NCBI RefSeq assembly: GCF_040629175.1
Contig: NZ_JBEXUX010000059.1
Location: 4,399-68,398, forward strand
Reading direction: 5' to 3'
DNA from: Embleya sp040629175
GTDB taxonomy: Bacteria; Actinomycetota; Actinomycetes; Streptomycetales; Streptomycetaceae
Length of the DNA: 64,000 nucleotides
Shown here: positions 34,557-43,611 of the stretch, piece after piece
Numbering within the stretch: the stretch's first letter is position 1
Layout: each line of letters begins with the position of its first letter
Made by a program: the position numbers and the translations under genes
The notes under the pieces: generated by a model
What the model was told of the DNA's origin: nothing
Seen by the model: the letters and a program-made list of their open reading frames with translations, nothing else
Database searches by the model: none

Positions 34557-36217
34557 GCCGCCTGACCTCCCATCAGCAGGCCCAGTCGTTCGGTGTCGAC
34601 GTCGGCGCGGTCCATCTCGCCGACGACGGCGCCGCGGTGGATCACCGCGACACGGTGCGAGAGGGTGAGGATCTCGCCCAGTTCGGTGGACAGGAGCAGC
34701 ACCGCGATGCCGGATCGGGCCGCGGCGTGCAATCGCTCGGTCATGTACTCGATCGCACCGATGTCCAGCCCCCGGGTGGGCTGCGCGGCGACCAGTACCT
34801 GCGGTTGGGCCGCCAGTTCGCGGGCCAACACCACCTTTTGCTGGTTGCCGCCGGACAGTTGCCGCATCGGGGTGTCCGGCGAGGGTGTGGCGATCTCGAA
34901 TTCCTCGATCAACTGCCGTGCCCGGGCCGCCATCCGGCGCCGGCTGAGCAGTCCTCGGCTGGTCACCGAGGACAGGTCCGCGAGGAGCAGGTTCTCCGCG
35001 ACGCTCATGTCCAGGACGCACCCGGACACGTGTCGGTCCTCGGGCACGATGCCGACCCCGGCGGCGTGCATCGCGCCGGGTCGTCCGGTGGCCACCGGCA
35101 CGCCGCACACCTCGACCCGGCCGGTGCCGAGCGGGAGCAGGCTGGAGAGCAGATCGCCCAGCGCCGCCTGACCGTTGCCCTCGACGCCGGCCAGGCCCAG
35201 GATCTCGCCGGCGCGCACCTCCAGGGTCAGGCCGCGCAGCAGCGGGCGCCGGTCGAGGGTGCTCGCGTGCGCGTCGCTGATCCGCAGCCGGACCTCGCCG
35301 GCCGGCGGCCTGGGGTCCGGTGCGGGTGCGGCGGCCGGTTCGCGTACGTCCAGCAGCGCGGTGCCGCCGGTCGGTTCGCCGGTGCCGGGTTCGATCAGCG
35401 CGTCCAGTGCGCCGACCGCCGACGCGGCGGTCCACTTGGACAGTTCGCGGCCGACCATCTCCCGGGCCAGCGAGCGCACATCGGTGTCGGCGGTGGCCCG
35501 GCGGGCCACCACGCGCCCCTGGCGCATGATGGTGACCCGGTCGGTGGCGTGCACGATCTCGTCCAGCTTGTGGCTGATCAGGATCACCGCCCTGCCCTCG
35601 TCGGCGACCACCCGGCGCAGCACGGTGAACAGTTCGCGCGACTCCTCCAGGGTGAGCACCGAGGTGGGCTCGTCGAGGATGAGCACGCCGGGGTCCCGAC
35701 GCAGGCACTTGACGATCTCCACGCGTTGGCGCTGGCCGGTGGACAGGTCCTCGACGCACGCGTCGGGGTCCACCTCCAGGCCGTAGCGCGCGCCGACCTC
35801 GCGGACCAGGGTCCGGGCCCGGTCCCGGTCCACCCGGCCCCGGTCGCCGAGCACCACGTTCTCCCACACGCTGAGCCGGTCCACCAGGCTGAAGTGCTGG
35901 TGCACCATCGAGATTCCGTGTGCGGCGGCGGCCGACGGGTCGGTGATCACGGCCGGTTCGCCGTGCAGCAGGATCCGCCCGGTGTCCGGCACGACCAGGC
36001 CGAGCAGGATCTTCATCAGGGTGCTCTTGCCCGCGCCGTTCTCGCCGAGCAGGCCGTGGATCTCGCCGGCCTGTACCCGCAGCGAGACGTCCTCGCAGGC
36101 CCGGACCGCGCCGAACCGCTTTCCGATGCCGAGCAGTTGCACGACGGGGACGGGGAGTACCGAGGGTGCGGGCGGGTGTTCGTCGCCCGTTCGAGGTCGC
36201 GCGGCGGGTGGGGTCAC
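34553..36217 (-). CDS. ABC importer ATPase with two nucleotide-binding domains
   Basis: 554 residues. Domain 1 has Walker A GENGAGKST, signature LSTGQRQRVEI and Walker B VLILDEPTS. Domain 2 has a degenerate Walker A (GVEGNGQAAL lacks the usual Lys), signature LSGGNQQKVVLARE and AAQPTRGLD, the pattern of sugar/nucleoside importers such as RbsA and YufO, where only one site is fully competent. GTG 36217 avoids the lipoprotein gene; an ATG at 36250 with AAGG upstream would overlap it by 26 bp and is a real alternative. Confidence 0.92.
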   Translation of the reverse strand: MTPPAARPRTGDEHPPAPSVLPVPVVQLLGIGKRFGAVRACEDVSLRVQAGEIHGLLGENGAGKSTLMKILLGLVVPDTGRILLHGEPAVITDPSAAAAHGISMVHQHFSLVDRLSVWENVVLGDRGRVDRDRARTLVREVGARYGLEVDPDACVEDLSTGQRQRVEIVKCLRRDPGVLILDEPTSVLTLEESRELFTVLRRVVADEGRAVILISHKLDEIVHATDRVTIMRQGRVVARRATADTDVRSLAREMVGRELSKWTAASAVGALDALIEPGTGEPTGGTALLDVREPAAAPAPDPRPPAGEVRLRISDAHASTLDRRPLLRGLTLEVRAGEILGLAGVEGNGQAALGDLLSSLLPLGTGRVEVCGVPVATGRPGAMHAAGVGIVPEDRHVSGCVLDMSVAENLLLADLSSVTSRGLLSRRRMAARARQLIEEFEIATPSPDTPMRQLSGGNQQKVVLARELAAQPQVLVAAQPTRGLDIGAIEYMTERLHAAARSGIAVLLLSTELGEILTLSHRVAVIHRGAVVGEMDRADVDTERLGLLMGGQAA

Positions 36218-36224
36218 GGCGGTG

Positions 36225-37313
36225 TCACTTGCCTGCGGCGACGGCCTCATCGACCTTCACCTTCCCGCTGCCGATGTCCTGGATCAGTGCCTTGAGTTGC
36301 TGCTCCTGGTCGCCGGTGGGCTTGCAGAGCTTGACCGTGGGCACCGGGTCCTTGCCCAGGTGCCATTCGCGGGCCACGCCCATCCGCAGGGTGCCCTTCT
36401 TGAAGTCCTCCAGGGCGCCGGCGAAGTAGGCGCCGGGGCTGAAGATCACCGACACCGCGTACTGCGCGCCGGGCGTCGAGCAGCGGTCGGTGCCGGGGGT
36501 GAGCGCCGGGACGCCCTTCTCGTTGGCGAGTTGGGTGACCACGTCGGTGGCGCCGCCGAGGTAGGGGTAGATCACCTTGACGCCCTGGCTGATCTGCGCC
36601 TGGGCGGCCTCCTTGGCCTTGCCGGAGTCGTTGAAGTCGCCGGTGTAGGTCTGCACCATCTCGGCGTCCGGGACGACCTTCTTGATGCCGGCCTCGAACG
36701 CCTTGGCCACGTCCCGGGCGAACTGGAGGTCGGGGCCGGTGATGTAGCCGGCCTTCTTGCCGCCGTTCTCCTTGAGGATCAGGCCGGCCGCGTAACCGGC
36801 CACGTACAGCGACTCGTTGATGTAGTCGAGGGACTGGGTGAACTCGGGGGTCTGGGTCACGCCCTGGCCGCCGCTGATGTACCAGGCGATACCCTTGCAC
36901 TGCGGTTCCTTGGCCGCGCTGAGCGCGTCCTTGAGCTCGCTGGCGCCGATCGCGATCATGTCGACCTTCTGCCGACACAGGTTGCGGGCCTGCTGGACGG
37001 CGTTGGCCGGGTTGATCTTGTCGACCACGACGAGCTTCCAGCCGTTGGCGTCGGCATAGCCGTTCGCCTCGTCGACGAAGCTTTGGTAGTAGCCCTTGTC
37101 CTTGGTGTCGCCGGGGCTCATCACCCCGATGACGACCTTGTTGTCCTTGTTGACGTCGGGCTCGTTGGCGGGGAGGGTGCCGGCGCCGGGCGCACCGGCC
37201 GAGGCGGGCGCCGCGGCGGGGCTCGACGAGGAGGAGGAGCCACCGCCACAGGCGGTGACCAGCAGTCCCGGTATGATGACCGAGGCCGCGATGACTCGAA
37301 CCATGTTCTTCAT
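36225..37313 (-). CDS. BMP family substrate-binding lipoprotein
   Basis: 362 residues. Lipobox LLVTACGG at the end of a short signal peptide gives a lipid-anchored Cys on the outer face of the membrane, then a Ser-rich spacer. The body matches basic membrane protein / nucleoside-binding proteins: VVIGVMSPGDTKDKGYYQSF, QARNLCRQKVDMIAIGASEL, IYPYLGGATDVVTQLANEKG and TPGTDRC. It captures the ligand for the importer encoded directly downstream. Relatives bind purine nucleosides, autoinducer or thiamine; the ligand here is not predictable. ATG 37313 has GGAG eight bases upstream. Confidence 0.93.
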   Translation of the reverse strand: MKNMVRVIAASVIIPGLLVTACGGGSSSSSSPAAAPASAGAPGAGTLPANEPDVNKDNKVVIGVMSPGDTKDKGYYQSFVDEANGYADANGWKLVVVDKINPANAVQQARNLCRQKVDMIAIGASELKDALSAAKEPQCKGIAWYISGGQGVTQTPEFTQSLDYINESLYVAGYAAGLILKENGGKKAGYITGPDLQFARDVAKAFEAGIKKVVPDAEMVQTYTGDFNDSGKAKEAAQAQISQGVKVIYPYLGGATDVVTQLANEKGVPALTPGTDRCSTPGAQYAVSVIFSPGAYFAGALEDFKKGTLRMGVAREWHLGKDPVPTVKLCKPTGDQEQQLKALIQDIGSGKVKVDEAVAAGK

Positions 37314-37341
37314 CGGAAGGTCTCCAGACGAATCAGGGCGC

Positions 37342-37354
37342 GTTGGTTCGACAC
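37342..37354. promoter_or_regulatory. Candidate GntR/FCD operator upstream of BMP operon
   Basis: GTTGGTTCGACA (37342-37353) matches GTTGGTCTGACA upstream of the VOC-gntR pair at 10 of 12 bases and fits the FCD-regulator consensus TNGTNNNACNA at all fixed bases but the last. It ends about 30 bp before the lipoprotein start. Confidence 0.45.
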
Positions 37355-37598
37355 GGACCGACGGGTGCGCGGCACCCCGGACGGGCACGGTGGGCGTGCC
37401 GGGTTCGGGGGTGAAGTGTCGCGGCCGGGGTGGGAGTCGGTCCGGCGGTGGGACCCGTTCCGGTGGCGCGGGAATGTCCGGCCCGGAAGCGGATGGGGGT
37501 CGGTGCGCGACGCCTGCGGCGCGCGCGACCGTCCGACAGTGGTGCGGAGTTGCCCGGGTGCGACCCCCGGGTGAGGCGGGTCGCGGGTGGTGCGTGGG

Positions 37599-37964
37599 TC
37601 AGCCGTTGCGGTATTCGTCGCGCGGCGGGGTGAAGATGTCCAGAATCCAGGTCTCGCCGTGCTCGGGGTCGCCGATGAACAGGCTGTCCCCGTGGTCGCA
37701 GCCCTTGGGCGCCCAGTAGACGTCACCCGGGCCGAGCACCCGGCGTTCGTCCGAGTCGATGCGAAAGTCCAGCTTGCCCTTGAGCACCATGCCGTACTGC
37801 TCGTGCTCGGGATGGTCGTCGTAGGGAGTGGGGCCGCAACCCTCGCGGATCCGCCACAGGGTCAACATCATCTCGTCGCCGGTGTAGACGCGGCGCCGAA
37901 ATCCCGGCTTGACCTCGACGAACTCGCTGTCGTCGAAGGTCCATACGCGTTGTATGTCGCTCAT
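37599..37964 (-). CDS. Cupin domain protein
   Basis: 121-residue single cupin. The first motif is DDHPEHEQYGMVLKGKLDF and the second PGDVYWAPKGCDHGDSLF, supplying His/Glu/His metal ligands. Small cupins of this type act as isomerases, dioxygenases or sensor/storage proteins; no specific match. ATG 37964 has AGAGGA eleven bases upstream. It lies between the gntR gene and the importer operon, on the same strand, with 285 bp to the importer. Confidence 0.85.
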   Translation of the reverse strand: MSDIQRVWTFDDSEFVEVKPGFRRRVYTGDEMMLTLWRIREGCGPTPYDDHPEHEQYGMVLKGKLDFRIDSDERRVLGPGDVYWAPKGCDHGDSLFIGDPEHGETWILDIFTPPRDEYRNG

Positions 37965-38005
37965 GTCACGGCCGTCCTCTCCGGTTGATGCGCGCAGTGC
38001 GGGCG

Positions 38006-38024
38006 GGTCGGCCCCGGGCCGACC
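38006..38024. terminator. Palindrome between gntR and cupin genes
   Basis: Perfect 9-bp arms (38006-38014 and 38016-38024) round a single C, 28 nt after the gntR stop on the minus strand. Could be a terminator or an operator for the cupin gene. Confidence 0.45.
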
Positions 38025-38051
38025 ACGCCGGGGTGTGGCCGGGGACACGCC

Positions 38052-38783
38052 CTAGAACATCCGGGCGGTCATCTGCCGCTCCACTTCGCCGAGATGGTCG
38101 GCGGCGGCGTGCGCGGCGGCGTCGGGGATGCCCGCCGCGACCGCCTCGGCGATGCCGCGATGCGAGCGGCAGGATTCGGCGATCACCTGGCGGACCGCCT
38201 CGGCGTTGCCCTCGGCGTCGAGCAGCGAGGCGAAGTCGCCGGACGCGAATACCGCGTCGAGCACCTTCGCGTACAACTCGCGCAGTGTGGTGTTGCCACA
38301 CGCGCGGGCCAGTGCCGCGTGGAAGCGGCGGTCCTGGCGGCGAAACGCCTCCAGGGTCATCTGTGGATCGAAGCCGGCCGCGAGTTCGCTGATCTCGGCC
38401 CGCTCGTCGGGTGCGGCCCGCAGAGCGGCCAGGCGGGCGATGGCCACCTCGGTGACCTGGCGCACCTCGAACAGTTCCGAGACGCGCAGTTTGCGGCCGT
38501 CGTCCGCGTCGAAGGACACCCCGGGCAGTCGCTCGGCGACGTAGAACCGGTTGCCGCGCTTGACCAGGCAGCCGAGCGAGACCAGTCCCTGGATCGCCTC
38601 GCGCACCGAGGTGCGGGCCACCCCGAACTGTTCGCACAGGGTGCGTTCCGGGGGAAGTTGGGCGCCCGGGCGCAGTTCGCCCTCACGCACGCTCGTCAGG
38701 AGCGCGTCGCGGACCTCTTCGGAGATCGTGCGTCGCGCGACCTTGGCGAACCGGATCCGGTCCCCCGGTGCCCGCAAGGGCAC
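38052..38783 (-). CDS. GntR family transcriptional regulator, FadR/FCD subfamily
   Basis: 243 residues. N-terminal winged helix: ISEEVRDALLTSVREGELRP then ERTLCEQFGVARTSVREAIQ; C-terminal all-helical FCD ligand domain with metal-site residues in FRRQDRRFHAALARACGN, CRSHRG and AAAHAAADHL. FCD regulators sense small carboxylates and usually repress. GTG 38783 shares its G with the upstream VOC stop (TAGTG), so the two are one transcript. Likely autoregulates through the site at 39302-39312. Confidence 0.92.
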   Translation of the reverse strand: MPLRAPGDRIRFAKVARRTISEEVRDALLTSVREGELRPGAQLPPERTLCEQFGVARTSVREAIQGLVSLGCLVKRGNRFYVAERLPGVSFDADDGRKLRVSELFEVRQVTEVAIARLAALRAAPDERAEISELAAGFDPQMTLEAFRRQDRRFHAALARACGNTTLRELYAKVLDAVFASGDFASLLDAEGNAEAVRQVIAESCRSHRGIAEAVAAGIPDAAAHAAADHLGEVERQMTARMF

Positions 38784-39268
38784 TACGCGTCCGCCAGGGA
38801 CGCGAACCGCTCGCGTTCCGCGTCCAGGTCCAGCGGCCGGATGATCGCCTCGTGTTCCTCGTCGCCCCAATGGGCGGGCGGGACCAGCCACATCACCTCG
38901 AATTCGAGGCCGTCGGGGTCCTTGGCGTACAGGCTCTTGTTCGCGCCGTGGTCGCTCGCGCCGATCAACGCGCCCGCCGCCACCAGGCGTTCGCGGGCCT
39001 CGGCCAGTGCGTCGAGGGTGGGCACCTCCCACGCGACGTGGTACATGCCCACGGTGCGCCGGCCGGCCTGCGAGTCGCCCGCCTCGGCACCGATCGTGAA
39101 GAACGCGATGTCGTGGTGGTTCGCGGAGGCCGGCGCCCGCATGAAGACGTAGCTGCCGGGCGGGCCGTCGATGACGGTGATGAAGTCCAGCACCTCGTTG
39201 TAGAACCGGGCGGTCCGGTGTGCGTCGCGCACGTACAGCACCGCGTGGTTCATCCCGGTAACGGCCAC
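38783..39268 (-). CDS. VOC family metalloenzyme, dioxygenase-like
   Basis: 161 residues. The metal triad of extradiol dioxygenases and glyoxalase I is in place: His8 (MNHAVLYVRD), His77 (MYHVAWEV) and Glu124 (GLEFEVMW). The single-module layout and DHGANKSLYAKDPDG loop favour a ring-cleaving or related Fe/Mn enzyme over drug-binding VOC proteins. GTG 39268 has GAGGAGG nine bases upstream. It is the first gene of the VOC-gntR transcript, so the sensed ligand is probably its substrate or product. Confidence 0.87.
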   Translation of the reverse strand: MAVTGMNHAVLYVRDAHRTARFYNEVLDFITVIDGPPGSYVFMRAPASANHHDIAFFTIGAEAGDSQAGRRTVGMYHVAWEVPTLDALAEARERLVAAGALIGASDHGANKSLYAKDPDGLEFEVMWLVPPAHWGDEEHEAIIRPLDLDAERERFASLADA

Positions 39269-39301
39269 GATCGGGCCTCCTCAGGGTGTGGGTCAGGCTG
39301 T

Positions 39302-39317
39302 TGGTCTGACAATCAGA
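39302..39317. promoter_or_regulatory. Candidate GntR/FCD operator upstream of VOC-gntR
   Basis: TGGTCTGACAA (39302-39312) fits the FCD-type consensus TNGTNNNACNA exactly and overlaps an inverted repeat TCTGA-CAA-TCAGA (39305-39317). It begins 33 bp before the start codon of the VOC gene on the minus strand, the expected place for autoregulation. Confidence 0.6.
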
Positions 39318-39371
39318 AGGTATGAAGCTCGGTCAGGTGTGGTCATTGGTCCCGCAGCACAACCCCACGCT

Positions 39372-40886
39372 TCACCCGCTGTGCACCTGGACGTTCACGG
39401 CCTTGGTCCGGGTGTACGCGTCCACGCCGGTCCGGGCGAACCCACTGGCGCGACGCGGCTCGCCGCGCCCACCGTTCATGTCCGGCGCGAAATGGCAGTT
39501 CACGTTGACCTCGCCGCAGTCCAGTCCGTCCGAGAAGCGGAACGCCCGCTCGATGTCGCGGGTGAACACGGTGCCGTTGAGCCCGTACTGGGTCCCGTTC
39601 GCCAACGCCAGCGCCTCGGCCTCGTCCCGGAAGGGCATCGCGGCCAGCACCGGCCCGAACACCTCCTGCTGTTCCACCTCACAACCGCGACGCACCCGGC
39701 CCAGCACGGTCGGCGCGACATAGGTCGGCAGTAGGCCGTCCGGAAGGCCCGGCTTGCCCACCTCGGTGGCGTCGCCCGCGTCCAGTGCCCGGCGCACGAA
39801 GCCGCGGACCCGGTCCGCGTGCCGTTCGTTGATCAAGGGTCCGATGAAGGTGTCCGGGTGCAGCGCGTCGCCCACCGGCAGGCCGGCCGCCGCCGCCGCG
39901 ACCGCCTCCACCACCTGGTCGTACACCGACTCCTCGACCAGCAGTCGACTGCCCGCGACGCACACCTCGCCCATGTTCACGAACGCGGCCATCATCGCCC
40001 AGCCCACCGCCTGGTCCAGGTCGGCGTCCGCGAACACCACGACCGGGGATTTGCCGCCCAGTTCCAGATGTACGGGGGTCAGGTTGCGCGCGGCGGCGGC
40101 CAGCACGTGTCGGCCGGTCTCGGTGCCGCCGGTCAGGCTGATCAGATCGATGCGCCGGTCGGTGATCAGTCGCTCGCCGACCGTGGAGCCGGGGCCCAGC
40201 ACGATGTTCAACACGCCCGCTGGCAACCCGGCGGCGGTCAGGATCCGGCCCAGCTCGACCAGCGTCAGCACCGCGTCCACCGGCGGCTTGGCCACGATCG
40301 AGCAGCCGGCCGCGAGCGCCGAGGCGATCCGCTGGCTGCCCGTCATCAGCGGCCCGTTCCACGGCAACAACTCGGCCACCACACCGGCCGGTTCGCCCAG
40401 CCGCAGGGTCAGCAGGTCCGGACCGCCCCCGGGCAGCAGCTCCGGCGGGAAGGACGAGCGGCGCACGTCGCCGTGCGTGGTGCGGCAGATCGCGGCGGCG
40501 TAGGAGAAGGCGTTGGCCGCCTCGTACACGTCGTTCGTCAGGGCCCCGGAGATCGCCTTCCCGGTGTCCAGCGCCTCCAGCGCGGCCAGCCGGCCGGCGT
40601 CCGCCCGAATCGCCGCGGCGGCGGCTTCCAGCACCTCGGCCTTGCGCGGGCCGGGCATGCGCCGCCACACCCTGCTGTCGAAGCTGGTGCGCGCGGCGGA
40701 GATCGCGGCCTCGACCTCGGCGTCGCTCGCCGCCAGCCAGGAGGCGGGCCGCCCGCCGGTCGAGGGGTCGAACACCGGGCGCGGCTCGCCGTCGAAGGAC
40801 TCGCGCCCGTCGATCAACTGCGGGTACGGGTCCGGACGCAGCCACTCGGCGCGGATGCGCGGCTCGCTGCTGGTGGTGTCGGACAT
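39372..40886 (-). CDS. NAD(P)-dependent aldehyde dehydrogenase
   Basis: 504 residues that oxidise an aldehyde to the acid. Visible: LLPWNGPLMTGSQRIASALA, the coenzyme turn LTGGTETGRHV, the catalytic Glu in VHLELGGKSPVVVF and the catalytic Cys in NMGEVCVAGSRLLV, then EVFGPVLAAMPFRDE. The GEVC context is close to betaine- and 4-aminobutyraldehyde dehydrogenases. ATG 40886 has AGGGAG upstream. It is divergent from the amidohydrolase-dehydrogenase-kinase operon across a 235-bp promoter gap, suggesting joint control. Confidence 0.92.
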   Translation of the reverse strand: MSDTTSSEPRIRAEWLRPDPYPQLIDGRESFDGEPRPVFDPSTGGRPASWLAASDAEVEAAISAARTSFDSRVWRRMPGPRKAEVLEAAAAAIRADAGRLAALEALDTGKAISGALTNDVYEAANAFSYAAAICRTTHGDVRRSSFPPELLPGGGPDLLTLRLGEPAGVVAELLPWNGPLMTGSQRIASALAAGCSIVAKPPVDAVLTLVELGRILTAAGLPAGVLNIVLGPGSTVGERLITDRRIDLISLTGGTETGRHVLAAAARNLTPVHLELGGKSPVVVFADADLDQAVGWAMMAAFVNMGEVCVAGSRLLVEESVYDQVVEAVAAAAAGLPVGDALHPDTFIGPLINERHADRVRGFVRRALDAGDATEVGKPGLPDGLLPTYVAPTVLGRVRRGCEVEQQEVFGPVLAAMPFRDEAEALALANGTQYGLNGTVFTRDIERAFRFSDGLDCGEVNVNCHFAPDMNGGRGEPRRASGFARTGVDAYTRTKAVNVQVHSG

Positions 40887-41121
40887 GCGGCAACTCCCTG
40901 GACGCGGCGGACGGACCTTCGAGCCGTACGCCGTGCCGGACGCCGCAACCTGGAAGCCTCGCCCGACACGGCACCGGTTCAGGTTTGCCCTCGTCGCCCT
41001 GTGCTCGCATTGTGTCCCCGGCATGTACTGGGCCCACTTGATTGTGCTCCCGGCCACGATGCCGGCGGACGGCGCCGGGCCTAGTGTCCCCAGACATGGC
41101 GAGTTCGCAGGTGAGAGCAAC

Positions 41122-42519
41122 GTGAGCGGCACCGGGCCGACGCGGCCCGACCTGTTGGTCGTGGGCGGTGACGTGGTCACCATGAACGCGCGCCGCGAGG
41201 TGCTGCTGGGCGGCACGGTCGCGGTGGCGGGCGAGCGCATCGTGGCCGTCGGCGCCACCGGCGAGCTGCGCGAACGCTGGCCGGGCACGCCGGAGTGGGA
41301 CGCGAGCGACTGCGTGGTCACCCCGGGCATGGTCAACGCGCACCTGCACCAGACCGGCGATCCACTGGCCCGCGCCCGGATCCCGGACGACCTGCCGCCG
41401 GGCGCCTCGGTCGACACCTGGGCGGTGCCGCTGCACGCGGCGCACCGACCGGGCGACGACGAACTCTCCGCGCTGCTCGCCGGCGTGGAGAGCGTACGCA
41501 ACGGCGTCACCACCATCATCGAGGCCGGCACCGTGGCCCATCCGCACCGGGTGGCCGCCGCGATGACCGAGGTCGGCGTGCGCGGCGGGATCGGCACGTG
41601 GGGCTGGGACGTGCCCGGCGCGCCGTTCGCCGCACCGGCCGCCGAGGTGGTGGACCGGCTCGCCGAACTGGTCGCCGCCTACCCGGCCGGCGGGCCGGTC
41701 GAGGGCTGGGTCACCCTGGTCGGGCACGGCCTGGCCTCCGACGAACTGCTGCGCGGCGCAGCCGACTTGGCCCGGAGCACCGGGGCCCGGATGACGATGC
41801 ACCTGTCGCCGTCGGGCGCCGACCCCGACGACTACCTGCGTCGCACCGGGCGTCGACCCGTGTTGCACCTGGCCGACCTGGGGGTGCTCGGCCCGCACCT
41901 GCTGCTCGCGCACGCGGTGTGGCTCGACGACGCCGAGGTCGAGGCGTTGTTGGCGGACCGTACCGCGGTCGCCTACTGTCCGTGGGCATATCTGCGGCTG
42001 GGCCAGGGCGTCACACACGCCGGGCGGCACGCCGAGTTGTTGCGCCGCGGCGGCCGGCTCGCGCTGGGCACCGACGCGGGCAACGCCGCCGACTCGGCCG
42101 ACCTGCTGCGCACCGCGGCGCTCGCGGTGGGCCTGGCCAAGGACATGACGGTCGACCCCACCGGCCCCGGCGCAGCCGAGGCATTGGAATTGGCCACCAT
42201 CGGCGGCGCCGAGGCGGTCGGCATGGCCGATCGCATCGGCTCGTTGGAACCCGGCAAGTACGCCGACCTGGTGGTACACGACGCCACCGGCCCGCAGTGG
42301 ACCCCGCGCGGCGACATCGCCCAGCAGTTGGTGTGGTCCTCGGACGGCCGCTCGGTGCGCGACGTGCTGATCGGCGGACGGGTCGTGGTCCGCGACCACA
42401 CCTGCACGACCGTCGACGAGCGGGCCCTGCGCACCTTCGCCGGCCGCGCGTCGACGGCCCTGCTCGCCCGGGCCGGCGTACCGCTGCGCTCGCGCTGGCC
42501 GACGCTGCCCGCGCACTGA
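41122..42519 (+). CDS. Amidohydrolase, MtaD/TrzN-like deaminase or chlorohydrolase family
   Basis: 465 residues, TIM-barrel metallohydrolase. Metal ligands are in GMVNAHLHQTGD (HxH), MTMHLSP, LLLAHAVWL and LGTDAGN, and the N- and C-terminal strands form the small beta-sandwich domain ending in GKYADLVVHD. Family members deaminate methylthioadenosine, guanine-like bases or triazines. GTG 41122 was chosen because the residues after it (PDLLVVGGDVVTMNARR) fit the usual N-terminus. First gene of a plus-strand run with dehydrogenase, kinase and VOC genes. Confidence 0.88.
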   Translation: MSGTGPTRPDLLVVGGDVVTMNARREVLLGGTVAVAGERIVAVGATGELRERWPGTPEWDASDCVVTPGMVNAHLHQTGDPLARARIPDDLPPGASVDTWAVPLHAAHRPGDDELSALLAGVESVRNGVTTIIEAGTVAHPHRVAAAMTEVGVRGGIGTWGWDVPGAPFAAPAAEVVDRLAELVAAYPAGGPVEGWVTLVGHGLASDELLRGAADLARSTGARMTMHLSPSGADPDDYLRRTGRRPVLHLADLGVLGPHLLLAHAVWLDDAEVEALLADRTAVAYCPWAYLRLGQGVTHAGRHAELLRRGGRLALGTDAGNAADSADLLRTAALAVGLAKDMTVDPTGPGAAEALELATIGGAEAVGMADRIGSLEPGKYADLVVHDATGPQWTPRGDIAQQLVWSSDGRSVRDVLIGGRVVVRDHTCTTVDERALRTFAGRASTALLARAGVPLRSRWPTLPAH

Positions 42520-42591
42520 TCCGCGCCCGGCGCGCCGCGCCGGCCATCGCGTACCCGCATTCCACAGATTTCGCCAACCGAGGAGTCCCAC

Positions 42592-43611
42592 ATGCGAGTT
42601 GCCGTAGTCACCGCCCCCGAACAGGTCGATCTGCGCGAGGAGCCGGTCCCCGAGGTCGGGCCCGAGGACGTGCTGATCCGGGTCGGCCTCGCGGGCCTGT
42701 GCACCATGGAGCGCCGGCTCTACCTGGGCACCAAGCCGATCTACCCGGTGGCCCCCGGGCACGAGGTCGCCGGCGAGGTGGTCGCGGTCGGCAGCGCGGT
42801 CGCCGGGCTGCCCGGGGTCGCGGCCGTCGGCGACACGGTCACCGTCGACCTGCTCACCCGCTGTGGCACCTGCACCTCGTGTCGGCGCGGGCGCAGCGCG
42901 CTGTGCAAGCGACCGCAGGGCGGCGCGCTGGCCGACGGCACCATCTCGATGGGCGCCGGGTTCGCCGAGTTCGTCAGGGTCAAGGCGTTGCAGGCGTTCC
43001 GCACCGGCGACGCGCCGATCGCGCACGCCGCGATGGGCGAGCCGTTGGCGTGCGTCGCGCACTCGGCCCGACTCGGCGGGCTGCGGGCCGGCGACCGGGT
43101 CGCGGTGATCGGCGCCGGTTACATGGGCCGACTGCATCTGGCCCTGGCCCGGTTCAAGGGCGCCGCGTCGGTCGGCCTGATCGACATCAGCGACGAACGG
43201 CTCGCCGAGGCCCGCGCGGCCGGCGCCGACTGGACGAGCACCCCCCAGGAGGCCGCCGACACCGGCGGGAAACAGGACGTCGTCTTCGTCACCGCCGGTG
43301 CCCCCGGCGCCCTGGAGAGCGCCCTGGCCCTGTGTGACGACGGCGGCACCGTGGTGCTGTTCGGCGCCTTCCCCAAGGACGTCCTGGCCGGGGTCGGTCC
43401 GGACCTGGTGCACCATCACGAACTGAGCATCGTGGGTGTGTACAGCCAGGAACCGCAGGACTGGACCGAGGCCGCCGCGATCATCGCCTCCGGGCGCCTG
43501 GCCGCCGAACTGGACGCGCTGGTCACCGCGACCTACTCGCTCGCCGAGGTCGACGACGCCTTCCGGCTGGCCGCGAAGTCGCCGGTCTATCGCGTCCTCG
43601 TGGGCGGTTGA
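42592..43611 (+). CDS. Zinc-binding MDR dehydrogenase, sorbitol dehydrogenase-like
   Basis: 339 residues. A structural zinc site CGTCTSCRRGRSALC is present, and the catalytic zinc ligands are the Cys in AGLCTMERR and the GHE of APGHEVAGEV. NAD(P) is bound through VAVIGAGYMGRLHLALARF. Probably oxidises a polyol or reduces its ketone, in line with the sugar-type kinase that follows. ATG 42592 has GAGGAG upstream, and the stop overlaps the next start (TTGA). Confidence 0.9.
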   Translation: MRVAVVTAPEQVDLREEPVPEVGPEDVLIRVGLAGLCTMERRLYLGTKPIYPVAPGHEVAGEVVAVGSAVAGLPGVAAVGDTVTVDLLTRCGTCTSCRRGRSALCKRPQGGALADGTISMGAGFAEFVRVKALQAFRTGDAPIAHAAMGEPLACVAHSARLGGLRAGDRVAVIGAGYMGRLHLALARFKGAASVGLIDISDERLAEARAAGADWTSTPQEAADTGGKQDVVFVTAGAPGALESALALCDDGGTVVLFGAFPKDVLAGVGPDLVHHHELSIVGVYSQEPQDWTEAAAIIASGRLAAELDALVTATYSLAEVDDAFRLAAKSPVYRVLVGG

